Shown here: positions 14,501 through 25,906 of the stretch, one piece after another
Position numbering within the stretch: the first letter of the stretch is position 1
How the letters are laid out: every line of letters starts with the position of its first letter
Source of the DNA: Maratus speciosus
Lineage: Eukaryota > Arthropoda > Arachnida > Araneae > Salticidae
Direction of reading: 5' to 3'
NCBI GenBank assembly: GCA_963932465.1
Contig: CAWVRF010001058.1
Span: forward strand, 1,550,001 to 1,614,000
Length of the DNA: 64,000 bases
Program-made: the position numbers and the translations under genes
Notes under the pieces: generated by a model
What the model saw: only the letters and a program-made list of their open reading frames with translations
What the model was told of the DNA's origin: nothing
Databases searched by the model: none

Positions 14501-16370
14501 AGAAAGAGTTACCGCATATAAAACACGCAATATTTATGAATTGAATTCCGCTGCAGGGCTCAAAATTAATTTATTAATAAATAATAAAGCGAAACCGAAT
14601 ATATTGTTTAAACAATCAAAGCATTGTTAGAAAATTCATCAGAAAGAGTTACCGCATATAAAACACGCTATATTTATGAATTGAATTCCGGTGCAGGGCT
14701 GAAAATTAATTTCTTAATAAATAATAAAGCGAAACCGAATATATTGTTTCAACAATCAAAGCATTGTTAGAAAATTCATCAGAAAGAGTTACCGCATATA
14801 AAACACGCAATATTTATGAATTGAATTCCGGTGCAGGGCTGAAAATTAATTTCTTAATAAATAATAAAGCGAAACCGAATATAATTTTTCAACAATCAAA
14901 GCATTGTTAGAAAATTCATCAGAAAGAGTTACCGCATATAAAACACGCAATATTTATGAATTGAAATCCGGTACAGGGCTGAAAATTAATTTCCTAATAA
15001 ATAATAAAAAGAAACCGAATATATTGTTTCAACAATCAAAGCATTGTTAGAAAATTCATCAGAAAGAGTTACCGCATATAAAACACGCAATATTTATGAA
15101 ATGAATTCCGGTGCACCGCTGAAAATTAATTCCTTATTAAATAATAAAGCGAAACCGAATATATTGTTTCAACAATCAAAGCATTGTTAGAAAATTCACT
15201 AGAAAGTGTTACCGCATATAAAACACGCAATATTTATGAATTGAATTCCGCTGCAGGGCTCAAAATTAATTTATTAATAAATAATAAAGCGAAACCGAAT
15301 ATATTGTTTCAACAATCAAAGCAATGTTAGAAAATTCATCAGAAAGAGTTACCGCATATAAAACACGCAATATTTATGAATTGAATCCCGGTGCAGGGCT
15401 CAAAATTAATTTCTTAGTAAATAATAAAGCGAAACCGAATATATTGTTTAAACAATCAAAGCATGGTTAGAAAATTCATCAGAAAGAGTTACCGCATATA
15501 AAACACGCAATATTTATGAATTGAATTCCGGTGCAGGGCTGAAAATTAATTTCTTAATAAATAATAAAGCGAAACCTAATATATTGTTTCAACAATCAAA
15601 GCATTGTTAGAAAATTCATCAGAAAGAGTTACCGCATATAAAACACGCAATATTTATGAATTGAATTCCGGTGCAGGGCTGAAAATTAATTTCTTTATAA
15701 ATAATAAAGCGAAACCGAATATATAGTATCAACAATCAAAGCATTGTTGGAAAATTCATCAGAAAGATTTACCGCATATAAAACACGCAATATTTATGAA
15801 TTGAATTCCGGTGCAGGGCTTAAAATTAATTTCTTAATAAATAATAAAGCAAAACCGAATATATTGTTTCAACAATCAAAGCATTGTTAGAAAATTCATC
15901 AGAAAGAGTTACCGCATATAAAACAAGCAATATTTATGAATTGAATTCCGCTGCAGGGCTCAAAATTAATTTATTAATAAATAATAAAGCGAAACCGAAT
16001 ATATTGTTTCAACAATCAAAGCATTGTTAGAAAATTCATCAGAAGGAGTTACCGCATATAAAACACGCAATATTTATGAATTGAAATCCGGTACAGGGCT
16101 GAAAATTAATTTCCTAATAAATAATAAAAAGAAACCGAATATATTGTTTCAACAATCAAAGCATTGTTAGAAAATTCATCAGAAAGAGTTACCGCATATA
16201 AAACACGCAATATTTATGAATTGAATTCCGGTGCACCGCTGAAAATTAATTCCTTATTAAATAATAAAGCGAAACCGAATATATTGTTTCAACAATCAAA
16301 GCATTGTTAGAAAATTCATCAGAAAGTGTTACCGCATATAAAACACGCAATATTTATGAATTGAATTCCG
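12031..16370 (+). repeat. 31-monomer tandem duplication, copy 1 (4340 bp)
   Basis: This segment is repeated immediately downstream at exactly 4340 bp. Rare markers shared by both copies include CAACATTCAAAG (about 12651/16991), ATACTGTTTC (about 13201/17541), GCATGGTTAG (15461/19801), AAACCTAATATA (about 15570/19910) and ATATAGTATC (15721/20061). Differences are very few by eye, among them TTAATACATAA at 12335 and GAATTCCAG at 14267. A recent unequal exchange or equivalent amplification is the simplest explanation. Confidence 0.88.
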
Positions 16371-19300
16371 CTGCAGGGCTCAAAATTAATTTATTAATAA
16401 ATAATAAAGCGAAACCGAATATATTGTTTAAACAATCAAAGCATTGTTAGAAAATTCATCAGAAAGAGTTACCGCATATAAAACACGCTATATTTATGAA
16501 TTGAATTCCGGTGCAGGGCTGAAAATTAATTTCTTAATAAATAATAAAGCGAAACCGAATATATTGTTTCAACAATCAAAGCATTGTTAGAAAATTCATC
16601 AGAAAGAGTTACCGCATATAAAACACGCAATATTTATGAATTGAATTCCGGTGCAGGGCTGAAAATTAATTTCTTAATAAATAATAAAGCGAAACCGAAT
16701 ATAATTTTTCAACAATCAAAGCATTGTTAGAAAATTCATCAGAAAGAGTTACCGCATATAAAACACGCAATATTTATGAATTGAAATCCGGTACAGGGCT
16801 GAAAATTAATTTCCTAATAAATAATAAAAAGAAACCGAATATATTGTTTCAACAATCAAAGCATTGTTAGAAAATTCATCAGAAAGAGTTACCGCATATA
16901 AAACACGCAATATTTATGAAATGAATTCCGGTGCACCGCTGAAAATTAATTCCTTATTAAATAATAAAGCGAAACCGAATATATTGTTTCAACATTCAAA
17001 GCATTGTTAGAAAATTCACTAGAAAGTGTTACCGCATATAAAACACGCAATATTTATGAATTGAATTCCGTTGCACCGCTGAAAATTAATTTCTTAATGA
17101 ATAGTAAAGCGAAACCGAATATATTGTTTCAACAATCAAAGCATTGTTAGAAAATTCATCAGAAAGAGTTACCTCATATAAAACACGCAATATTTATGAA
17201 TTGAATTCCGGTGCAGGGCTGAAAATTAATTTCTTAATAAATAATAAAGCGAAACCGAATATATTGTTTCAACAATCAAAGCATTGTTAGAATATTCATC
17301 AGAAAGAGTTACAGCATATAAAACACGCAATATTTATGAATTGAATTCCGGTGCAGGGCTGAAAATTAATTTCTTAATAAATAATAAAGCGAAACCGAAT
17401 ATATTGTTTCAACAATCAAAGCATTGTTAGAAAATTCATCAGAAAGAGTTACCGCATATAAAACACGCAATATTTATGAATTGAATTCCGGTGCAGGGCT
17501 GAAAATTAATTTCTTAACAAATAATAAAGCGAAACCGAATATACTGTTTCAACAATCAAAGCATTGTTAGAAAATTCATCAGAAAGAGTTACCGCATATA
17601 AAACGATAAATATTTATGAATTGAATTCCGGTGCAGGGCTCAAAATTAATTTTTTAATAAATAATAAAGCGAAACCGAATATATTGTTTCAACAATCAAA
17701 GCATTGTTAGAAAATTCAACAGAAAGAGTTACCGCATATAAAACACGCAATATTTATGAATTGAATTCCGGTGCAGGGCTGAAAATTAATTTTTTAATAA
17801 ATAATAAAGCGAAACCGAATATATTGTTTCAACAATGAAAGCATTGTTAGAAAATTCATCAGAAAGAGTTACCGCATATAAACCACGCAATATTTATGAA
17901 TTGAATCCCGGTGCAGGGCTGAAAATTAATTTCTTAATAAATAATAAAGCGAAACCGAATATATTGTTTCAACAATCAAAGCATTATAAGAAAATTCACC
18001 AGAAAGAGTTACCGCATATAAAACACGCAATATTTATGAATTGAATTCCGCTGCAGGGCTGAAAATTAATTTCTTAATAAATAATAAAGCGAAACCGAAT
18101 ATATTGTTTCAGCAATCAAAGCATTGTTGGAAAATTCATCAGAAAGATTTACCGCATATAAAACACGCAATATTTATGAATTGAATTCCGGTGCAGGGCT
18201 AAAAATTAATTTCTTAATAAATAATAAAGCAAAACCGAATATATTGTTTCAACAATCAAAGCATAGTTAGAAAACTCATCAGAAAGAGTTACCGCATATA
18301 AAACACGCAATATTTATGAATTGAATTCCGGTGCAGGGCTGAAAATTAATTTCTTAATAAATAATAAAGCGAAACCGAATATATTGTATCAACAATCAAA
18401 GCATTGTTGGAAAATTCATCAGAAAGATTTACCGCATATAAAACACGCAATATTTATGAACTGAATTCCGGTGCAGGGCTAAAAATTAATTTCTTAATAA
18501 ATAATAAAGCAAAACCGAATATATTGTTTCAACAATCAAAGCATTGTTAGATAACTCATCAGAAAGAGTTACCGCATATAAAACACGCAATATTTATGAA
18601 TTGAATTCCGGTGCAGGGCTGAAAATTAATTTCTTAATAAATAATAAAGCGAAACCGAATATATTGTTTCAACAATCAAAGCATTGTTACAAAATTCATC
18701 AGAAAGAGTTACCGCATATAAAACGCGCAATATTTATGAATTGAATTCCGGTGCAGGGCTGAAAATTAATTTCTTAATAAATAATAAAGCGAAACCGAAT
18801 ATATTGTTTCAACAATCAAAGCATTGTTTGAAAATTCACCAGAAAGAGTTACCGCATATAAAACACGCAATATTTATGAATTGAATTCCGCTGCAGGGCT
18901 CAAAATTAATTTATTAATAAATAATAAAGCGAAACCGAATATATTGTTTAAACAATCAAAGCATTGTTAGAAAATTCATCAGAAAGAGTTACCGCATATA
19001 AAACACGCTATATTTATGAATTGAATTCCGGTGCAGGGCTGAAAATTAATTTCTTAATAAATAATAAAGCGAAACCGAATATATTGTTTCAACAATCAAA
19101 GCATTGTTAGAAAATTCATCAGAAAGAGTTACCGCATATAAAACACGCAATATTTATGAATTGAATTCCGGTGCAGGGCTGAAAATTAATTTCTTAATAA
19201 ATAATAAAGCGAAACCGAATATAATTTTTCAACAATCAAAGCATTGTTAGAAAATTCATCAGAAAGAGTTACCGCATATAAAACACGCAATATTTATGAA

Positions 19301-20710
19301 TTGAAATCCGGTACAGGGCTGAAAATTAATTTCCTAATAAATAATAAAAAGAAACCGAATATATTGTTTCAACAATCAAAGCATTGTTAGAAAATTCATC
19401 AGAAAGAGTTACCGCATATAAAACACGCAATATTTATGAAATGAATTCCGGTGCACCGCTGAAAATTAATTCCTTATTAAATAATAAAGCGAAACCGAAT
19501 ATATTGTTTCAACAATCAAAGCATTGTTAGAAAATTCACTAGAAAGTGTTACCGCATATAAAACACGCAATATTTATGAATTGAATTCCGCTGCAGGGCT
19601 CAAAATTAATTTATTAATAAATAATAAAGCGAAACCGAATATATTGTTTCAACAATCAAAGCAATGTTAGAAAATTCATCAGAAAGAGTTACCGCATATA
19701 AAACACGCAATATTTATGAATTGAATCCCGGTGCAGGGCTCAAAATTAATTTCTTAGTAAATAATAAAGCGAAACCGAATATATTGTTTAAACAATCAAA
19801 GCATGGTTAGAAAATTCATCAGAAAGAGTTACCGCATATAAAACACGCAATATTTATGAATTGAATTCCGGTGCAGGGCTGAAAATTAATTTCTTAATAA
19901 ATAATAAAGCGAAACCTAATATATTGTTTCAACAATCAAAGCATTGTTAGAAAATTCATCAGAAAGAGTTACCGCATATAAAACACGCAATATTTATGAA
20001 TTGAATTCCGGTGCAGGGCTGAAAATTAATTTCTTTATAAATAATAAAGCGAAACCGAATATATAGTATCAACAATCAAAGCATTGTTGGAAAATTCATC
20101 AGAAAGATTTACCGCATATAAAACACGCAATATTTATGAATTGAATTCCGGTGCAGGGCTTAAAATTAATTTCTTAATAAATAATAAAGCAAAACCGAAT
20201 ATATTGTTTCAACAATCAAAGCATTGTTAGAAAATTCATCAGAAAGAGTTACCGCATATAAAACAAGCAATATTTATGAATTGAATTCCGCTGCAGGGCT
20301 CAAAATTAATTTATTAATAAATAATAAAGCGAAACCGAATATATTGTTTCAACAATCAAAGCATTGTTAGAAAATTCATCAGAAGGAGTTACCGCATATA
20401 AAACACGCAATATTTATGAATTGAAATCCGGTACAGGGCTGAAAATTAATTTCCTAATAAATAATAAAAAGAAACCGAATATATTGTTTCAACAATCAAA
20501 GCATTGTTAGAAAATTCATCAGAAAGAGTTACCGCATATAAAACACGCAATATTTATGAATTGAATTCCGGTGCACCGCTGAAAATTAATTCCTTATTAA
20601 ATAATAAAGCGAAACCGAATATATTGTTTCAACAATCAAAGCATTGTTAGAAAATTCATCAGAAAGTGTTACCGCATATAAAACACGCAATATTTATGAA
20701 TTGAATTCCG
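16371..20710 (+). repeat. 31-monomer tandem duplication, copy 2 (4340 bp)
   Basis: This is the adjacent second copy of 12031-16370. Private changes are concentrated at two spots: AAACGATAAA at 17601-17610 replaces AAACACGCAA (four adjacent substitutions), and GCATTATAAG at 17981 replaces GCATTGTTAG. The second change removes the usual stop in a long frame. The copy ends where GTGTAGGGCT (20711) replaces the CTGCAGGGCT that begins the unit. Confidence 0.88.
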
Positions 20711-21029
20711 GTGTAGGGCTGAAAATTAATTTCTTAATAAATAATAAAGCGAAACCGAATATATTGTTTCAACAATCAAAGCATTGTTAGAAAATTCACC
20801 AGAAAGAGTTACCGCATATAAAACACGCAATATTTATGAATTGAATTCCGCTGCAGGGCTCAAAATTAATTTATTAATAAATAATAAAGCGAAACCGAAT
20901 ATATTGTTTCAACAATCAAAGCATTGTTAGAAAATTCATCAGAAAGAGTTACCGCATATAAAACACGCAATATTTATGAATTGAATCCCGGTGCAGGGCT
21001 CAAAATTAATTTCTTAGTAAATAATAAAG

Positions 21030-21169
21030 CGAAACCGAATATATTGTTTAAACAATCAAAGCATTGTTAGAAAATTAATCAGAAAGAGTTCCGCATATAA
21101 AACACGCAATATTTATGAATTGAATTCCGCTGCAGGGCTCAAAATTAATTTATTAATAAATAATAAAGC
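21030..21169 (+). repeat. 139-bp monomer subtype (first of five)
   Basis: The usual GAGTTACCGC is shortened to GAGTTCCGC by loss of one base, always in a monomer with AAAATTAATC and always followed by the CTGCAGGGCTC (PstI) subtype. The same combination is at 23332, 27963, 30074 and 32325. A shared deletion plus shared linked variants means one origin followed by block copying. Confidence 0.85.
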
Positions 21170-21959
21170 GAAACCGAATATATTGTTTCAACAATCAAAG
21201 CATTGTTAGAAAATTCATCAGAAAGAGTTACCGCATATAAAACACGCAATATTTATGAATTGAATTCCGGTGCAGGGCTGAAAATTAATTTCTTAATAAA
21301 TAATAAAGCGAAACCGAATATATTGTTTCAACAATCAAAGCATTGTTAGAAAATTCTTCAGAAAGAGTTACCGCATATAAAACACGCAATATTTATGAAT
21401 TGAATTCCGGTGCAGGGCTGAAAATTAATTTCCTAATAAATAATAAAAAGAAACCGAATATATTGTTTCAACAATCAAAGCATTGTTAGAAAATTCATCA
21501 GAAAGAGTTACCGCATATAAAACACGCAATATTTATGAATTGAATTCCGGTGCACCGCTGAAAATTAATTCCTTATTAAATAATAAAGCGAAACCGAATA
21601 TATTGTTTCAACAATCAAAGCATTGTTAGAAAATTCACCAGAAAGAGTTACCGCATATAAAACACGCAATATTTATGAATTGAATTCCGCTGCAGGGCTC
21701 AAAATTAATTTATTAATAAATAATAAAGCGAAACCGAATATATTGTTTCAACAATCAAAGCATTGTTAGAAAATTCATCAGAAAGAGTTACCGCATATAA
21801 AACACGGAATATTTATGAATTGATTTCCGGTGCAGGGCTGAAAATTAATTTGTTAATAAATAACAAAGCGAAACCGAATATATTGTTTCAACAATCAATG
21901 CATTGTTAGAAAATTCATCAGAAAGAATTACCGCATATAAAACACGCAATATTTATGAA

Positions 21960-22015
21960 CTGAATTCCGGTGCAGGGCTGAAAATTAATTTCTTAATCTC
22001 AATAAATAATAAAGC
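21960..22015 (+). repeat. 146-bp monomer subtype with 6-bp insertion (first of about 20)
   Basis: TTCTTAATAAATAAT is lengthened to a form with TCTCAA or TCTTAA inserted after TTAA, giving a 146-bp monomer. It is linked to CAATGCATTG, AGAAAGAATT and GAACTGAATTCC in the same copy. Other copies lie near 22283, 24107, 25094, 28737, 29025, 30843, 31837, 33099, 34087, 45061, 46047, 47592, 48160, 48727, 49573, 53777, 56864, 58968 and 63036. None was seen before 21.98 kb. Confidence 0.85.
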
Positions 22016-25000
22016 GAAACCGAATATATTGTTTCAACAATCAAAGCATTGTTAGAAAATTCCTCAGAAAGAGTTACCTCATATAAAACACGCAATATTT
22101 ATGAATTGAATTCCGGTGCAGGGCTGAAAATTAATTTCTTAATAAATAATAAAGCGAAACCGAATATATTGTTTCAACAATCAATGCATTGTTAGAAAAT
22201 TCATCAGAAAGAATTACCGCATATAAAACACGCAATATTTATGAACTGAATTCCGGTGCAGGGCTGAAAATTAATTTCTTAATCTTAATAAATAATAAAG
22301 CGAAACCGAATATATTGTTTCAACAATCAAAGCATTGTTAGAAAATTCATCAGAAAGAGTTACCTCATATAAAACAAGCAATATTTATGAATTGAATTCC
22401 GGTGCAGGGCTGAAAATTAATTTCTTAATAAATAATAAAGCGAAACCGAATATATGGTTTAAACAATCAAAGCATATTTAGAAAATTCATCAGAAAGAGT
22501 TACCGCATATAAAACACGCAATATTTATGAAATGAATTCCGGTGCAGGGCTGAAAATTAATTTCTTAATAAATAATAAAGCGAAACCGAATATATTGTTT
22601 CAACAATCAAAGCAATGTTAGAAAATTCATCAGAAAGAATTACCGAATATAAAACACGCAATATTTATGAATTGAAATCCGGTACAGGGCTGAAAATTAA
22701 TTTCTTAATAAATAATAAAGAGAAACCGAATATATTGTTTCAACAATCAAAGCATTGTTAGAAAATTCATCAGAAAGAGTTACCGCATATAAAACACGCA
22801 ATATTTATGAATTGAATTCCGGTGCACCGCTGAAATTTAATTCCTTATTAAATAATAAAGCGAAACCGAATATATTGTTTCAACAATCAAAGCATTGTTA
22901 GAAAATTCATGAGAAAGAGTTACCTCATATAAAACACGCAATATTTATGAATTGAATTCCGGTGCAGGGCTGAAAATTAATTTCTTAATAAATAATAAAG
23001 CGAAACCGAATATATTGTTTAAACAATCAAAGCATTGTTAGAAAATTCATCAGAAAGAGTTACCGCATATAAAACACGCAATATTTATGAATTGAATTCC
23101 GCTGCAGGGCTCAAAATTAATTTATTAATAAATAATAAAGCGAAACCGAATATATTGTTTAAACAATCAAAGCATTGTTAGAAAATTCATCAGAAAGAGT
23201 TACCGCATATAAAACACGCAATATTTATCAATTGAATTCCGCTGCAGGGCTCAAAATTAATTTATTAATAAATAATAAAGCGAAACCGAATATATTGTTT
23301 AAACAATCAAAGCATTGTTAGAAAATTAATCAGAAAGAGTTCCGCATATAAAACACGCAATATTTATGAATTGAATTCCGCTGCAGGGCTCAAAATTAAT
23401 TTATTAATAAATAATAAAGCGAAACCGAATATATTGTTTCAACAATCAAAGCATTGTTAGAAAATTCATCAGAAAGAGTTACCGCATATAAAACACGCAA
23501 TATTTATGAATTGAATTCCGGTGCAGGGCTGAAAATTAATTTCTTAATAAATAATAAAGCGAAACCGAATATATTGTTTCAACAATCAAAGCATTGTTAG
23601 AAAATTCTTCAGAAAGAGTTACCGCATATAAAACACGCAATATTTATGAATTGAATTCCGGTGCAGGGCTGAAAATTAATTTCCTAATAAATAATAAAAA
23701 GAAACCGAATATATTGTTTCAACAATCAAAGCATTGTTAGAAAATTCATCAGAAAGAGTTACCGCATATAAAACACGCAATATTTATGAATTGAATTCCG
23801 GTGCACCGCTGAAAATTAATTCCTTATTAAATAATAAAGCGAAACCGAATATATTGTTTCAACAATCAAAGCATTGTTAGAAAATTCACCAGAAAGAGTT
23901 ACCGCATATAAAACACGCAATATTTATGAATTGAATTCCGCTGCAGGGCTCAAAATTAATTTATTAATAAATAATAAAGCGAAACCGAATATATTGTTTC
24001 AACAATCAATGCATTGTTAGAAAATTCATCAGAAAGAATTACCGCATATAAAACACGCAATATTTATGAACTGAATTCCGGTGCAGGGCTGAAAATTAAT
24101 TTCTTAATCTTAATAAATAATAAAGCGAAACCGAATATATTGTTTCAACAATCAAAGCATTGTTAGAAAATTCATCAGAAAGAGTTACCTCATATAAAAC
24201 ACGCAATATTTATGAATTGAATTCCGGTGCAGGGCTGAAAATTAATTTCTTAATAAATAATAAAGCGAAACCGAATATATGGTTTAAACAATCAAAGCAT
24301 ATTTAGAAAATTCATCAGAAAGAGTTACGGCATATAAAACACGCAATATTTATGAAATGAATTCCGGTGCAGGGCTGAAAATTAATTTCTTAATAAATAA
24401 TAAAGCGAAACCGAATATATTGTTTCAACAATCAAAGCATTGTTAGAAAATTCATCAGAAAGAATTACCGAATATAAAACACGCAATATTTATGAATTGA
24501 AATCCGGTACAGGGCTGAAAATTAATTTCTTAATAAATAATAAAGAGAAACCGAATATATTGTTTCAACAATCAAAGCATTGTTAGAAAATTCATCAGAA
24601 AGAGTTACCGCATATAAAACACGCAATATTTATGAATTGAATTCCGGTGCACCGCTGAAATTTAATTCCTTATTAAATAATAAAGCGAAACCGAATATAT
24701 TGTTTGAACAATCAAAGCATTGTTAGAAAATTCATGAGAAAGAGTTACCTCATATAAAACACGCAATATTTATGAATTGAATTCCGGTGCAGGGCTGAAA
24801 ATTAATTTCTTAATAAATAATAAAGCGAAACCGAATATATTGTTTAAACAATCAAAGCATTGTTAGAAAATTCATCAGAAAGAGTTACCGCATATAAAAC
24901 ACGCAATATTTATCAATTGAATTCCGCTGCAGGGCTCAAAATTAATTTCCTAATAAATAACAAAGCGAAACCGAATATATTGTTTCAACAATCAATGCAT

Positions 25001-25280
25001 TGTTAGAAAATTCATCAGAAAGAATTACCGCATATAAAACACGCAATATTTATGAACTGAATTCCGGTGCAGGGCTGAAAATTAATTTCTTAATCTCAAT
25101 AAATAATAAAGCGAAACCGAATATATTGTTTCAACAATCAAAGCATTGTTAGAAAATTCCTCAGAAAGAGTTACCTCATATAAAACACGCAATATTTATG
25201 AATTGAATTCCGGTGCAGGGCTGAAAATTAATTTCTTAATAAATAATAAAGCGAAACCGAATATATTGTTTCAACAATCA

Positions 25281-25410
25281 ATGCATTGTTAGAAAATTCA
25301 TCAGAAAGAATTACCGCATATAAAACACGCAATATTTATGAATTGAATTCCGGTGCAGGGCTGAAAATTAATTTCTTAATAAATAATAAAGCGAAACCGA
25401 ATATATGGTT
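25281..25410 (+). repeat. Recombinant 146-subtype monomer lacking the 6-bp insertion
   Basis: This monomer has the linked CAATGCATTG and AGAAAGAATT variants of the 146-bp subtype but then GAATTGAATTCC and TTAATAAATAAT without the insertion. The same recombinant is at about 34273-34400. Its left half comes from the 146-bp subtype and its right half from the ordinary one. Confidence 0.6.
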
Positions 25411-25705
25411 TAAACAATCAAAGCATATTTAGAAAATTCATCAGAAAGAGTTACCGCATATAAAACACGCAATATTTATGAAATGAATTCCGGTGCAGGG
25501 CTGAAAATTAATTTCTTAATAAATAATAAAGCGAAACCGAATATATTGTTTCAACAATCAAAGCATTGTTAGAAAATTCATCAGAAAGAGTTACCGCATA
25601 TAAAACACGCAATATTTATGAAATGAATTCCGGTGCAGGGCTGAAAATTAATTTCTTAATAAATAATAAAGCGAAACCGAATATATTGTTTCAACAATCA
25701 AAGCA

Positions 25706-25906
25706 TTGTTAGAAAATTCATCAGAAAGAATTACCGAATATAAAACACGCAATATTTATGAATTGAAATCCGGTACAGGGCTGAAAATTAATTTCTTAAT
25801 AAATAATAAAGCGAAACCGAATATATTGTTTCAACAATCAAAGCATTGTTTGAAAATTCACCAGAAAGAGTTACCGCATATAAAACACGCAATATTTATG
25901 AATTGA
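25706..25906 (+). repeat. Chimeric monomer at duplication junction
   Basis: Nearly all other GAAATCCGGTACAGGGCTG monomers at this point of the series continue with AAAGAGAAACC. Here the same left half continues with AAAGCGAAACC and then GCATTGTTTG, the start of the block copied from 18.8 kb. The switch lies between about 25765 and 25810. This is what an unequal crossover between two monomer subtypes would leave. It also produces a 66-codon frame that exists nowhere else with this combination, which is not a gene. Confidence 0.65.

Larger units (their letters stand above)
18820..25842 (+). repeat. About 7.0-kb satellite segmental duplication, copy 1
   Basis: The order of variants from GCATTGTTTG (18821) onward is repeated 7022 bp downstream (25843). 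Shared markers are GCAATGTTAG (19661/26683) and GCATGGTTAG (19801/26823). The offset then falls to 6882 (AGAAGGAGTT, 20381/27263; the 139-bp monomer, 21081/27963) and to 6742 (the 146-bp TCTCAA monomer, 21991/28733). Each step is one monomer, lost in the downstream copy or gained in this one. Confidence 0.8.

Noticed and set aside
9164..18884. Repeated 66-69-codon open frames as genes
   Set aside because: They are the same satellite monomer read through a mutated stop, recur at multiples of 140 bp, and change frame from one monomer to the next.
25706..25906. 66-codon frame as a gene
   Set aside because: It arises from a chimeric satellite monomer at a duplication junction.
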